The position numbers were made by a program, and so were the translations under genes. The notes beneath the pieces were generated by a model, which worked only from the letters and a program-made list of their open reading frames with translations, was not told the DNA's origin and searched no databases. Shown here piece by piece: positions 23,327 through 33,156 of a stretch of 54,891 nucleotides of DNA (its first letter is position 1; each line of letters begins with the position of its first letter). This DNA is from an uncultured Lachnospiraceae bacterium (GTDB taxonomy: Bacteria > Bacillota > Clostridia > Lachnospirales > Lachnospiraceae), in NCBI GenBank assembly GCA_910586755.1, contig CAJUJM010000104.1, forward strand, positions 1 through 54,891, written 5' to 3'.

Positions 23327-26300
23327 ATGTCAAACTTCCAATTTTTAGCCCTCCAAAAACAATACAAACTATTTTCCCCCGCCTGCATGGAAGCAGAAAA
23401 AATCTATGCTTCTGCCCCAGCCATGTGTGCGGTAGGCTGCCGCAAGGCGCTGGAGCTGGCGGTAAAGTGGGTTTATTCTGCAGACAAGACCATGAAAATG
23501 CCTTATAAAGACAATCTGCAATCCCTGATCCATGAGCCCACCTTTCGCTTTGCTGTAGATTACAACACCTGGGGCAAACTTCCCTTTATCATCAAGCTGG
23601 GGAACCTGGCGGTACATACAGAGCGCAGCGTACAGCAAAGCGATGCCCTTGCCTCCCTGCGGGGCCTGTTCGAATTTATCCAGTGGATTGACTACTGCTA
23701 CGGGGCTGATTACCAGGAACGCGCCTTTGACGAAAGCCTGATCCCCACGGAAAAGGTGGTTGTGGATACAAAAAGAATCAAGGAACAAGAAAGCCTGTTG
23801 GATGAAAAAGAGGCCGAGATCGAGGCTCTTCGCAGACAGATTGAGCAGATGGCCGGTTGGTATACGGCTGAAAAAGTTCAGCATCAGCAGCAGCGTACTT
23901 TCCAGGCGGAAGACCTCTCCGAGTTTAACACCAGAAAAACCTATATTGACGTGGATTTGAAGCAGATGGGCTGGAAGTTTACCGGTGCGGATGCCGATGT
24001 GCAGGAAGAATATCCGGTAAAAGGCATGGCTGGCGTTGCCGGACAAACGGGATACTGCGACTATGTCCTGTTTGGAAAAGACGGACTGCCCCTGGCTGTA
24101 ATAGAAGCAAAGCGCACCAGCAAAGACCCGAATATGGGGCGGAAGCAGGCAGCTTTATATGCAGATTGTCTGGAACGGAAGTTTGGCCGCCGCCCTATGA
24201 TGTTCACCACCAATGGCTTTGAAACCTATTTCTGGGATGATGAGAGCAGCCCCCAGCGAAAGGTCAGTGAGATTTTCAGCAAGGAAGGTCTGCAAAAGCT
24301 GATGAACCGCCGGTCTGAACGGATGGATTTGATGAGTATTCCCATTGATGATAATATCACGGATCGGTATTATCAAAAAGAAGCCATCCGGGCGGTTTGC
24401 GGGCAGATTCAACAGGGATTTCGGAAACACCTGCTGGTTATGGCCACCGGAACCGGAAAGACCAGAACCGCCTCCAGCCTGGTGGATGTGCTCAGCCGCG
24501 GAAAATGGGTGACAAATATTTTGTTTTTGGCTGACCGTACTGCGCTGGTAAAGCAGGCAAAGGATGACTTTAAAAATTATCTGCCGGATATGTCCCTGTG
24601 TAATCTGTGTTCCAATAAGGACGACAGAAACGCCCGTATTGTTTTTTCCACCTACCCGACAATCTTAAATGCCATTGATGACACCAAATCTAAGGATGGA
24701 CGGCAGTTGTTTACTCCCACCCATTTTGACCTGATTATTATCGACGAGAGCCATCGGAGTATTTTCAAAAAATACCGGGCAATCTTTGAGTATTTCGACG
24801 CCCTGATGGTAGGCCTTACCGCCACGCCCAAAACCGACGTTGACCGTAATACTTATGATTTTTTCGAGATGGAACACGGGGTTCCGACTTATGCCTATGA
24901 TTATGAGACGGCTGTTTATCAGGATCACGTGCTGGTTCCCTACTATAATTATGAGGTAAAAACAAAGTTCTTAGAGGAAGGCATTACCTATGACCAGCTG
25001 TCCGAAGAGGATAAGGAACGGTATGAAGAGGACTTTATTGAGGACGGCTCCATGCCGGAATTTATCCCGTCGGAAAAGCTTAATAAGTTTGTGTTTAATG
25101 AGACTACCGTGGACATTGTGCTCCAGGATTTAATGGAACGGGGAATCCATGTGGCTGGCGGAGACCGCCTGGGAAAAACTATTATTTTTGCCCAGAATAA
25201 GCGCCACGCGGAATTTATTCTGGAACGCTTCAACAAACTCTATCCCCGGTATCACGGCACATTTGCCCAGCGGATCATCTGCGATGACGCCTACGCACAG
25301 ACCATTATCGACGATTTTAAGCAGCCGGAAAAAGAGCCGCACATTGCGGTGTCCGTGGATATGATGGACACTGGTATCGACGTGCCCCAGGCGGTAAATC
25401 TGGTGTTCTTTAAGAAGGTACGATCCAAAGCCAAATTCTGGCAGATGATTGGACGGGGAACCCGTCTGTGCAAGGGGCTTGCCTGCATGGATCAGATTGA
25501 CGGGGAGTACACGGACAAGAGTCGTTTCCTGATTTTTGATTACTGCGGCAACTTCGAATATTTTCGGGAGCATAAAGAAGGGTACCAGGCCAGAGAGGTG
25601 AAAACTCTTTCAGAAAATATTTTCGGCAAGCAGATAAAAATTGCCATGGCATTGCAGGAAAGCGCCTTTTTAGGAGAGGATCACCAAATATGGCGGAATG
25701 AGATTGTGGGTACTTGTCATCAACAGGTTATGGATCTGAATATGGATCTAACCGCGGTAAAACTGCGGAGGCAGTATGTGGAGAAGTATAAAAAGCGGGA
25801 AGCTTTTGCTTCTCTGGGAGAAGGAGATAAGGCAGATCTACTGGCGTACATTGGTCCCCTTGTCCGATCAGCAGAAACGGATGAATCCGCAAAGCGGTTT
25901 GACAACTTCATGTACGGTCTGATACTGGCCCATGTGGAGCAGATGGCTGCTTTCCGGTACGCGAAAAAACAGCTGCAGGGTACTGCTTCTCTGCTGGAAC
26001 GCAAGGCCGGCATTCCTCAGATTAAAGAAAAACTGCCGGTGATCCGGGAAATCCATACAGACGCTTTCTGGGATGCCAATGACATTCTGCTATTTGAAAA
26101 GGCGCGGAAGGAACTGCGGGAGCTGATTAAGTTTTTGGACGAAGATGGTCAAGGACAAAAACCGATAGTTACCAGGCTTATGGACCCAATCACTTATCAG
26201 CAGGAAGGCGTACAGCTGGATGCGGCCTATGATTTCGAAGATTACCGGGAAAAAGTAAACCGCTATGTAAATGAGCATGGAAATACGCTGGCCATCCATA

Positions 26301-26704
26301 AACTGACCCATAATATTCCATTGTCCCCGGGGGACTATCAAGAATTAGAACGGGTGCTGACCAGCGAACTTGGAAGCAGAGAAGATTATCAGCGGGAGTT
26401 TGGAGATACGCCCTTTGGATTGCTGATTCGGGGGATTGCCAAGTTAGATCACGAAGCGGCAATGCAGGCATTTTCCGCCTTTATCAATGATCAGTCCCTG
26501 AACCAAAAGCAAATAGCGTTTGTGTACAAGATTATCAACCATATTGAGCGGAACGGATATATGGAAAATGTTGCGGAGCTTACCAAACCGCCATTTGATA
26601 AGCCCATCAGTTTTGTGAAACTATTTGACGGAAAGACCCGGACTGCTTTGATGGAAACCATCAATCAGGTTCGGGAAAATGCAGTTCAGATTACAGCATC
26701 GTAA
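23327..26704 (+). CDS. hsdR: Type I restriction-modification system, restriction (motor) subunit
   Basis: A 1125-residue nuclease-helicase. Residues ~15-130 are a DUF4145-like helical domain. The HsdR_N nuclease region has the PD-(D/E)XK pattern in GYCDYVLFGKDGLPL and VIEAKRT (about residues 240-265). The superfamily 2 motor has Walker A MATGTGKT near residue 372, DESH at 473, GLTATP, and the late motif MIGRGTRLCKG. The C-terminal EcoEI_R_C domain binds the methylase. It translocates DNA and cuts unmodified sites. The 159 bases before it hold a 22-codon frame (MEQYKLTVGIEPSDEYKK...) ending at 23246, probably a relic. Confidence 0.95.
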   Translation: MSNFQFLALQKQYKLFSPACMEAEKIYASAPAMCAVGCRKALELAVKWVYSADKTMKMPYKDNLQSLIHEPTFRFAVDYNTWGKLPFIIKLGNLAVHTERSVQQSDALASLRGLFEFIQWIDYCYGADYQERAFDESLIPTEKVVVDTKRIKEQESLLDEKEAEIEALRRQIEQMAGWYTAEKVQHQQQRTFQAEDLSEFNTRKTYIDVDLKQMGWKFTGADADVQEEYPVKGMAGVAGQTGYCDYVLFGKDGLPLAVIEAKRTSKDPNMGRKQAALYADCLERKFGRRPMMFTTNGFETYFWDDESSPQRKVSEIFSKEGLQKLMNRRSERMDLMSIPIDDNITDRYYQKEAIRAVCGQIQQGFRKHLLVMATGTGKTRTASSLVDVLSRGKWVTNILFLADRTALVKQAKDDFKNYLPDMSLCNLCSNKDDRNARIVFSTYPTILNAIDDTKSKDGRQLFTPTHFDLIIIDESHRSIFKKYRAIFEYFDALMVGLTATPKTDVDRNTYDFFEMEHGVPTYAYDYETAVYQDHVLVPYYNYEVKTKFLEEGITYDQLSEEDKERYEEDFIEDGSMPEFIPSEKLNKFVFNETTVDIVLQDLMERGIHVAGGDRLGKTIIFAQNKRHAEFILERFNKLYPRYHGTFAQRIICDDAYAQTIIDDFKQPEKEPHIAVSVDMMDTGIDVPQAVNLVFFKKVRSKAKFWQMIGRGTRLCKGLACMDQIDGEYTDKSRFLIFDYCGNFEYFREHKEGYQAREVKTLSENIFGKQIKIAMALQESAFLGEDHQIWRNEIVGTCHQQVMDLNMDLTAVKLRRQYVEKYKKREAFASLGEGDKADLLAYIGPLVRSAETDESAKRFDNFMYGLILAHVEQMAAFRYAKKQLQGTASLLERKAGIPQIKEKLPVIREIHTDAFWDANDILLFEKARKELRELIKFLDEDGQGQKPIVTRLMDPITYQQEGVQLDAAYDFEDYREKVNRYVNEHGNTLAIHKLTHNIPLSPGDYQELERVLTSELGSREDYQREFGDTPFGLLIRGIAKLDHEAAMQAFSAFINDQSLNQKQIAFVYKIINHIERNGYMENVAELTKPPFDKPISFVKLFDGKTRTALMETINQVRENAVQITAS

Positions 26705-26841
26705 TCCGTCAAATCCGCCAAAAATAAAAAACCTGTGGCATTTTCTGTAAAACTTTAGTACAATCTCAAATAGAGCCCTTTCAGAGGGACTGTTACTTTT
26801 TTAGATAAAAGTGTTTGTACAACATTTACAGGTGAGGAATT

Positions 26842-28462
26842 ATGAATATTTTTAATGTGATAACTCTTTTTGGCGGACTGGCTATGTTCCTTTATGGGAT
26901 GCGGCTGATGGGGGACGGCTTAAAGGCCAGCTCTTCCGGTACACTGAAAAAGGCTATGGAACGAATTACCGGCACTCCATTTAAGGCATTCCTTTTGGGA
27001 TTGGCAGTGACTGCGATCATCCAGTCTTCAACGGCAACGATTGTTCTTACTTCAGGGCTTGTGGGTGCAGGGATTATTTCTCTGCACCAGTCCCTGGGGA
27101 TTATTATCGGTGCAAACGTAGGAACCACAGTCACCGGGCAGATCATCCGGCTTCTGGATCTGAACTCATCGGGAACCTGGTTTTTACAGTTTCTGAAACC
27201 CTCAACCCTGGCGCCCCTTGCTCTGATCATTGGTATCATTATTATCATGGGGTTAAAATCCAAAGACTTAGGCAAAGTAGGACAAATCATTATTGGATTT
27301 GGAATCTTGTTTTCGGGACTTATGAATATGACAGACGCTGTTCAGGTCCTTTCTGACAGCGGGATTGTGGAACGGCTTTTCTCCAGTCTGGGCAATAATC
27401 CTTTGCTGGCCTATTTGTCCGGGGCGGGAGTCGCGTTTGTGCTGCAAAGCTCTGGCTGCGGTTGTCATTTTAAATAAAACAGGAGTTCTTGATGGAATCT
27501 GGAACAGGGCGATTCATTCCGGCGGCATTGCCAATGCCAATACAATTTTTAATCTGTCCTGTGCGGTTCTTCTGCTTCCCTGTGTGGGAATTTATGAAAA
27601 GATCAGCCATCGCATTGTAAAGGACGAGCCTGCGGCCGCGGGAAAATATGATGAGATGCTGGATGCTCTGAATCCTGTATTTATCAGCACGCCGGCAATG
27701 GCCTTTGGGCGCTGTTATGATATCCTTTTGGTAATGTGCCAGCTTGCAAAGACCAACATTAGCCGTGCATTTGGCCTGTTTACCCAGTATGAGACAGGGG
27801 TAATCGCACAGATGGAAGAGGATGAGGATTATATTGATAGCATGGCGGATCATGTAAGCAACTATCTGGTTCAGATATCTGCCACTATTACTTCCCATTA
27901 TCATGTGGAGATTATGAATTACTACTTTTCTGCTATTACAGAATTTGAGCGTTTAGGCGATCATGCCCTGAATATCGCGGAAATTGCCACGGAGCTTCAT
28001 GAGAAGGACAATGCTTTTTCAAAGGATGCGTTATCGGAACTGGTTGTGCTGTGGAACTTGTTAGATACCATCTTAAATCATACCAGCGAGGCGTTTCAGA
28101 AACAAAACCTGGTAGAGGCCCGCCGGATTGAGCCTTTGGAGCAAGTTGTGGACGATATGGTGAATGTGTTAAAGCAGCATCACCTGGAACGGCTCCGCAA
28201 CGGAGAATGTGAGATCTTTAATGGTTCGGAATTTTTTAATCTGCTTTCAGAGGCAGAGAGGATTTCTGATGTCTGTTCTAATGTAGGCGTGGCAACAGTG
28301 GCCAGGGCGCTGCCGGAGATTAAGCACCAGGTTCACAATTATATTTCCGTGCTGCATTCCGGGCGGGATGAGGAATTTAACCGCGTGTATCAGGAGGCCC
28401 ATGACCTGTACTTTGACCAGTTATCAAAGCCGTATGAGGAGAAAATGAATGAAAAAATATAA
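26842..28462 (+). pseudogene. Na/Pi cotransporter-PhoU protein, broken by an internal deletion
   Basis: The first frame (26842-27477) encodes the N-terminal spans and the first QSS repeat (AIIQSSTATIVLTSGL, IIGANVGTTVTG) and reaches the second repeat, AFVLQSS, where it passes into GCGCHFK and a stop. The second frame resumes at once with AAVVILNKTGVLDGIW and continues through the last spans and a PhoU-like tail (residues with TEFERLGDHALNIAE) to 28462. About 70 residues expected after QSS are missing, including the rest of the second transport repeat. This is a deletion plus frame change near 27455, not a simple frameshift. The intact protein would import phosphate with sodium. Confidence 0.85.
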
Positions 28463-28992
28463 GGCAGTCATTTACGATATTGACGGCACTCTTTTAAATA
28501 CATTGAATATGAATATGTATCCGCTGATTCGGATAATTAAAGAAGAAACCGGTGAGGACTGGAGTTTCGAACAGGTATTGAAATTTGCCGCCTATCCGGG
28601 GATGAAGGTCATGGAAGAACTGCAGATTAAAGATAAAGAGAAGACTTATGCCCGGTGGGTGAAATATGTGAATGAATATGAAGAAGGGGCAACTCTTTAT
28701 GAGGGATTTGAAGAGGTATTGAAACAATTTCATGATGCAGAGATCATTCAGGCAATTGTATCGGCCAAGACAAGAGAACAGTATGAGATAGACGTTGTGT
28801 CAAAAGGAATCCACCAGTATATGTCTGCTGCAATTGATTTATATTGGCGATGCACGCTCTGACTATGAAGCGTCAAAAAATGCACGCATAGATTTCGGAT
28901 ATGCAAAATGGGGGAGCGCTTTAAATGCCGGAATTATTCTTCCTGCATATACCTTTGAAAAGCCCTGTGATTTATTAAAGCTTATAAGCTGA
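28449..28992 (+). pseudogene. HAD-superfamily phosphatase, broken by an internal deletion
   Basis: The first frame (28449-28862) has HAD motif I (VIYDIDGTLLNT) and the cap domain, with motif II Ser in IVSAKTREQYE. It derails after GIHQYMSAAI. The other frame resumes with LIYIGDARSDYEASKNARID (motif IV region) and runs to the TGA at 28990. About 30 residues, including the motif III lysine region, are missing at about 28835. Its start overlaps the end of the Na/Pi-PhoU gene by 14 bases, so the pair was an operon. Intact relatives are phosphoglycolate phosphatase-like. Confidence 0.8.
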
Positions 28993-29049
28993 ATTTGTTC
29001 CCTCAATGGATAAGAGCGGCCGTGCGTCTCTTTCTGGCAGAGCATATGA

Positions 29050-29078
29050 GACAAAACAGATAGAGTAGTCATATGTTA
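29050..29078 (+). promoter_or_regulatory. Possible sporulation (sigma-E/K-like) promoter
   Basis: GACA (29050-29053), a 16-base spacer and CATATGTTA (29070-29078) fit the loose mother-cell pattern (AC at -35, CATAnnnTA at -10). No convincing sigma-A boxes are present. The match is short and could be chance. Confidence 0.35.
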
Positions 29079-29106
29079 TATTAAAATTGAATTAGGAGAA
29101 TACGAG

Positions 29107-29898
29107 ATGATGTTTCGCTATCCGAACAATTTTAATTTCTGTAATGATTTTAATGACTGCTGTGATAATGATAGCTGCCGGGGGCCTCAGAGCCCCAGAG
29201 GATGTCCTGGTTCTGTAGGTCCTATGGGGCCAAGGGGCCCCATGGGGGCCCCCGGGCTTATGGGGCCGGAAGGGAAACAGGGGCCGATAGGCCCCCAAGG
29301 GCCACAGGGGATGATTGGTCCCACAGGGGCCGCCGGTCCTCAGGGAGTACCTGGCCCCCAGGGAGCAGTCGGCCCACAGGGAATACCTGGTCCTCAGGGC
29401 GCGCCCGGCCCCACAGGAGCCACTGGTCCCCAGGGAGTGCCTGGTCCTGCAGGCCCCGCTGGCCCACAGGGGCCTGCAGTTGCCTTAAATGTAAATACGT
29501 CTGCCAATGTATCGGCACAGCTCCCGGCAGCAGCAAACAGCGCGATACTTTTTGACACTACACAAACTACTGCCGGAACTGCCATTACCTATACCCAGGG
29601 CACAGGAATCTTTACCCTGAACCAGGGGGGAATTTATCAGATTTCGTACAATGCGGTAGCGACAAACAGAGCAGAGGTCACGCCTCCTGCATTAGTAGGA
29701 GTTCATTTAACCAGGGACAGTGTTGCCATTGCCGGAACGGAGAGCAGGGCAACGATTATTGGGGCGACGAATGCCGTTGCCTTGTCCGGAACTACCACGG
29801 TTCAGGTTATAACCCCTCCGGTTAACATTACCCTGGCGGCAAGCAATACCAATGGTGTATTCTCTGACGCCTCTATTACTATCCGAAAACTGGATTAG
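29107..29898 (+). CDS. Collagen-like surface protein with BclA-type C-terminal domain
   Basis: A 263-residue protein. A short Asn/Cys/Asp-rich head (NFCNDFNDCCDNDSC) leads into about 33 Gly-X-Y triplets (residues ~25-124, rich in GPQG and GPTG). The last ~135 residues form a beta-rich globular region (FTLNQGGIYQISYNAVATN, ITIRKLD) like the trimerising domain of Bacillus BclA and Clostridial exosporium proteins. No signal peptide is visible, as in spore-surface collagens assembled from the mother cell. AGGAG lies upstream of the start. The repeats are GC-rich compared with the rest of the gene. A spore or cell surface filament is the likely role. Confidence 0.88.
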   Translation: MMFRYPNNFNFCNDFNDCCDNDSCRGPQSPRGCPGSVGPMGPRGPMGAPGLMGPEGKQGPIGPQGPQGMIGPTGAAGPQGVPGPQGAVGPQGIPGPQGAPGPTGATGPQGVPGPAGPAGPQGPAVALNVNTSANVSAQLPAAANSAILFDTTQTTAGTAITYTQGTGIFTLNQGGIYQISYNAVATNRAEVTPPALVGVHLTRDSVAIAGTESRATIIGATNAVALSGTTTVQVITPPVNITLAASNTNGVFSDASITIRKLD

Positions 29899-29945
29899 TC
29901 CAACAGGCGCGCTTAAGATACGGATATCTGGTGACAGCAGGCATC

Positions 29946-29979
29946 AGCAGGGCAGGCCGGTTGAGAGGCCTGCCTTGCT
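29946..29979 (+). terminator. GC-rich hairpin after the collagen-like gene
   Basis: AGCAGGGCAGGCC pairs with GGCCTGCCTTGCT (one G-U pair) around an 8-base loop. The stem is very stable but no T run follows, so termination would be imperfect or the hairpin serves stability. Confidence 0.55.
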
Positions 29980-30055
29980 GGCTGTAAGGCGGAATCAGCA
30001 GTAGAATAAAAATCGTTGCAAGTAACAAGTGAAAAATTGAAAGGATGCTGAGAAA

Positions 30056-31234
30056 ATGTTTAATTTTGAGTATTTTACTCCCACAGAAGTATGTTTTGGA
30101 AAAGGTACAGTTGACAGAGTAGGAGAATATGTAAAAAAATATAATGGAACTAAGGTTCTGATCCATTATGGCGGAGGAAGCATTGTCCGCACCGGGCTGC
30201 TGGAACGGATCAAAGAGGTATTGGATGAGGCTGGTATCGCACATATAGAGCTGGGCGGTGTAGTACCGAATCCTCATTTATCTAAAGTGTATGAGGGGAT
30301 AGAACTCTGCCGGAAAGAAAAGATTGATTTTCTGCTTGCCGTTGGCGGAGGAAGCGTAATTGATTCTACAAAAGCAATCGGATATGGCTTGACAAATGAA
30401 GGGGATGTCTGGGATTTCTTTGAGCATACGAGAGCGGCAGTTTGCTGTATGCCGTTAGGATGCGTGTTAACGATTGCGGCTGCTGGCAGTGAAATGAGCA
30501 ATAGCTGTGTTATTACCAAGAAAGATAATAATGAAAAAAGAGGTTATAATAATGATGTTTCCCGCCCGAAGTTTGCTATTATGGACCCGGAGCTGACAAT
30601 GACCTTGCCGGATTATCAGACAGCCTGCGGATGTACAGATATGCTGATGCACACACAGGAACGGTATTTTACCAATGGCGGAAATATGGAGGTTACCGAT
30701 AGTATTGCAGAAGCATTGATGCGTACTATTATAAAATATGCGCGTATATTGGTTCGCGAACCAAAGAATTATGAGGCAAGAGCAGAAGTTATGTGGGCAG
30801 GAAGCCTTTCACACAATGGCTTGACTGGCTGCGGAAATGACGGAGGAGATTTTTCGTCTCATATGCTGGAACACGAAATGGGTGGAATGTTTGACGTAGC
30901 CCACGGCGCAGGATTAGCAGCAATCTGGTCAAGCTGGGCCCGCTATGTTTACAAAGATTGTCTGACAAGATTTAAAAGATTCGCATTGTATGTCATGGGA
31001 GTAGATGATGAAGGAAGCGATGAGGAAATAGCTCTTGCTGGAATCAAAGCAATGGAATCCTTTTATCATTCTATCGGTATGCCAATTAACATGAAAGAAC
31101 TGGGAATCGAACCGACAGAAGAACAGATTTTGGAAATGGCTCATCGCTGCGCGCTGGCCAGCGGCGGTCAGAAAGGTTCTGCAAGAGTGTTGAAAGAGGA
31201 AGATATGGCTCAAATCTACAGGATGGCAAAATAA
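30056..31234 (+). CDS. Iron-containing alcohol dehydrogenase (butanol dehydrogenase/YqhD type)
   Basis: A 392-residue group III dehydrogenase that reduces aldehydes with NAD(P)H in the cytoplasm. The nucleotide site is at GGGSVIDSTKAIG (residues ~97-110). Metal ligands are Asp and His in GCTDMLMHTQE, His in HMLEHEMGG and His in FDVAHGAGLA. LIHYGGGSIVRTGL is typical of the YqhD/BdhA branch. GAAAGGATG precedes the start. It stands alone between a hairpin and the phosphopantetheinyl transferase gene, so its pathway is not clear; fermentation aldehydes or detoxification are both possible. Confidence 0.92.
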   Translation: MFNFEYFTPTEVCFGKGTVDRVGEYVKKYNGTKVLIHYGGGSIVRTGLLERIKEVLDEAGIAHIELGGVVPNPHLSKVYEGIELCRKEKIDFLLAVGGGSVIDSTKAIGYGLTNEGDVWDFFEHTRAAVCCMPLGCVLTIAAAGSEMSNSCVITKKDNNEKRGYNNDVSRPKFAIMDPELTMTLPDYQTACGCTDMLMHTQERYFTNGGNMEVTDSIAEALMRTIIKYARILVREPKNYEARAEVMWAGSLSHNGLTGCGNDGGDFSSHMLEHEMGGMFDVAHGAGLAAIWSSWARYVYKDCLTRFKRFALYVMGVDDEGSDEEIALAGIKAMESFYHSIGMPINMKELGIEPTEEQILEMAHRCALASGGQKGSARVLKEEDMAQIYRMAK

Positions 31235-31349
31235 GGGTGCGGTATTCTATAATACCCTCAGCAGGTAAATACGCCGGGAGCCTGGCGGCGATATCATTGA
31301 CGGATGAAAGCGGCTGTCACACGAGATAAAAACAGGCCGGAGGGGAATC

Positions 31350-32150
31350 ATGCTGAAGCTCTACTATGCAAATATTAAAAATCTGACTCAGCCCTGGGAA
31401 CAGTATCCAGTTTCCGAAAGCCGTCTTGAAAAAACAGCCCGGTATGCCCACGTTTCTGATCAGGCCCGGTCCATAGGAGCCGAACTTCTGCTAAATAGCG
31501 TATTAAAGAAGCTGTTTCCTGGTTTTAACCCGCCGGCAGAATTTGAAACAGGAGAACATGGCAAGCCTTTTTTAAAACCGGGGCAAAAGGAGCTGGCGCT
31601 TTGGGATGGCCGTCTGGTTCAGTATAACCTGTCCCATTCCGGAGACTTTGCCGCCTGTGCGGTAAGCAGCTGTCCGGTGGGAGTGGATATAGAAAAAGAA
31701 CAGGACAGCATTCGTCCCAGTATCATTCGTTTTTTTTCAGAGAAAGAACAAAAGGCGCTGGGAGAATCAAAGGATCTGGCAAGCAGCTTTTTTGATTACT
31801 GGGTTTTAAAGGAAAGCTACATGAAGGCCCTGGGAACCGGCTTTGTAAAGCCGCCCCGAAGCTTCTCTATCGATATGGAAAACGGGACTTACCGGGTATG
31901 GGACCAGGATCAATTAAAAAACTATGATTTTTACTTATATTCGATCCCAAAAGGATACCGTCTGGCAGTCTGCACGGCCCGGTCTGAGGACTGGGAGACG
32001 GCCGTGTCTTTAGGGTGTTCAGGGCCGGCTTACCGGCCGGAAGGACCGGAAACGGACTCGGAACGAGAAGCTTTGAACCCTCAGGAGATTATTTTGCCAC
32101 AACAATTTTCTAAACACAGGAGGACAAAAATTGGAAATCAAACCTTATGA
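31350..32150 (+). CDS. 4'-phosphopantetheinyl transferase, Sfp type
   Basis: A 266-residue enzyme that transfers phosphopantetheine from CoA to carrier proteins. The two signature motifs are GVDIEKE (residues ~113-119) and WVLKESYMKALG (~151-162). YNLSHSGDFAACAVS is the usual strand before the first motif. Sfp-type enzymes normally serve polyketide or peptide synthetases, but no synthetase is in this window. The ~40 residues after the core (GPAYRPEGPETDSE...) are an uncommon, probably flexible tail. The 3' end overlaps the thioesterase gene by 20 bases. Confidence 0.92.
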   Translation: MLKLYYANIKNLTQPWEQYPVSESRLEKTARYAHVSDQARSIGAELLLNSVLKKLFPGFNPPAEFETGEHGKPFLKPGQKELALWDGRLVQYNLSHSGDFAACAVSSCPVGVDIEKEQDSIRPSIIRFFSEKEQKALGESKDLASSFFDYWVLKESYMKALGTGFVKPPRSFSIDMENGTYRVWDQDQLKNYDFYLYSIPKGYRLAVCTARSEDWETAVSLGCSGPAYRPEGPETDSEREALNPQEIILPQQFSKHRRTKIGNQTL

Positions 32151-32565
32151 ACATAAAACTCAATATTATGAAACCGACCAGATGGGAATTATTCACCATT
32201 CTAATTACATCCGCTGGTTTGAGGAAGCCAGGGTGGATCTGATGGATCAGCTGGGAATGGGATACGGCGTGATGGAGGAACAGGGGGTAATCAGCCCGGT
32301 ATTATCTATTCACTGTGAGTATAAGTCCATGACCCATTTTGGAGACACAGTGGTCATTCTTCCCCTTTTGAAGGAATACAACGGTATTAAAATGACCATT
32401 GAGTACACCATAATGGACAAGGAAACAGGAGCTGTCCGCTGTGTGGGGGAGAGCCGCCACTGCTTTTTAACCAAGGACGGAAAACCGGTTTCTTTAAAGA
32501 GAAATTACCTTCCTATGGATGAGATTTTTCGAAGATGTCTGCCGGATTCGGGAGAGCAGAAATAA
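32131..32565 (+). CDS. Acyl-CoA thioesterase, 4HBT/YbgC hotdog family
   Basis: A 144-residue hotdog-fold hydrolase of acyl-thioesters. The start of the fold YYETDQMGIIHHSNYIRWFE carries the catalytic-region Asp and the conserved HHSNY, and ARVDLMDQLGMGY forms the central helix. The start codon is TTG at 32131 with CAGGAGG seven bases upstream; no better ATG exists. It overlaps the transferase gene, implying translational coupling and perhaps a shared role in clearing acyl groups from carriers. Confidence 0.9.
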   Translation: MEIKPYEHKTQYYETDQMGIIHHSNYIRWFEEARVDLMDQLGMGYGVMEEQGVISPVLSIHCEYKSMTHFGDTVVILPLLKEYNGIKMTIEYTIMDKETGAVRCVGESRHCFLTKDGKPVSLKRNYLPMDEIFRRCLPDSGEQK

Positions 32566-32618
32566 GATACCCGTCTGAACTGTTATGAAATAAGAACTTG
32601 ATTTCGGAAAGAGAAAAA

Positions 32619-33155
32619 ATGGAATTTGCTTTTTTGCACTGGATTCAGGGACTGGGCAGTCCTGTAATGGATAAAATAATGACTGCCATTACTTTTTTGG
32701 GAAATGGGGGGTGGTTCTGGATTGGAGTGGGGCTTATCCTGTTTGCAGTTCCCAAAACCCGGAGAATAGGGGCCGGGGTGCTGATTTCCCTGGTTTTGGG
32801 TTTTATAGTGGGAAATGTGGTTTTGAAAAATTTAATAGCCAGACAGCGGCCTTGCTGGCTGGATCAGACAGTAGTGCTTTTGGTGGAAAATCCCAGGGAC
32901 TTTTCTTTTCCCTCCGGCCACAGCCTGGCAAGCTTTGAGGGGGCGGTAAGCATCTTCCTATATGATAAAAGGTGGGGAGGCGCGGCCATCGTCCTGGCGG
33001 CTCTTATCGCTTTTTCCAGATTATATTTGTTCGTCCATTTTCCTACAGATGTGCTGGCCGGGACAATTCTCGGAATCCTTGTGGCATTGTTTGTTCACAG
33101 ATGGCTGGAGCATCCTGACAGGCCGTGGAATCAAAAAGAAGTCGAGGTCAAATAA
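32619..33155 (+). CDS. PAP2-family membrane phosphatase
   Basis: A 178-residue membrane protein with about five spans. The three acid-phosphatase signatures are present: KNLIARQRP, FPSGHSLASF and SRLYLFVHFPTD. It may act on undecaprenyl diphosphate or phosphatidic acid at the outer face. I place the start at ATG 32619 behind GGAAAGAG; an in-frame TTG at 32598 has no ribosome site. The next gene begins one base after its stop. Confidence 0.9.
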   Translation: MEFAFLHWIQGLGSPVMDKIMTAITFLGNGGWFWIGVGLILFAVPKTRRIGAGVLISLVLGFIVGNVVLKNLIARQRPCWLDQTVVLLVENPRDFSFPSGHSLASFEGAVSIFLYDKRWGGAAIVLAALIAFSRLYLFVHFPTDVLAGTILGILVALFVHRWLEHPDRPWNQKEVEVK

Positions 33156-33156
33156 A

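Noticed and set aside
26760..26800. Hairpin CCCTTTCAGAGGG as hsdR terminator
   Set aside because: The stem is only four to five base pairs and the T run is offset; not convincing enough to list.
29202..29555. Long frames overlapping the collagen-like repeats on both strands
   Set aside because: They arise from the GC-rich Gly-X-Y codon repeats; only the frame at 29107 has domains and a ribosome site.
32962..33156. N-terminal extension of the MBL hydrolase
   Set aside because: It lies wholly inside the PAP2 gene in another frame and has no homology to the family; the start at 33157 is one base after the PAP2 stop.
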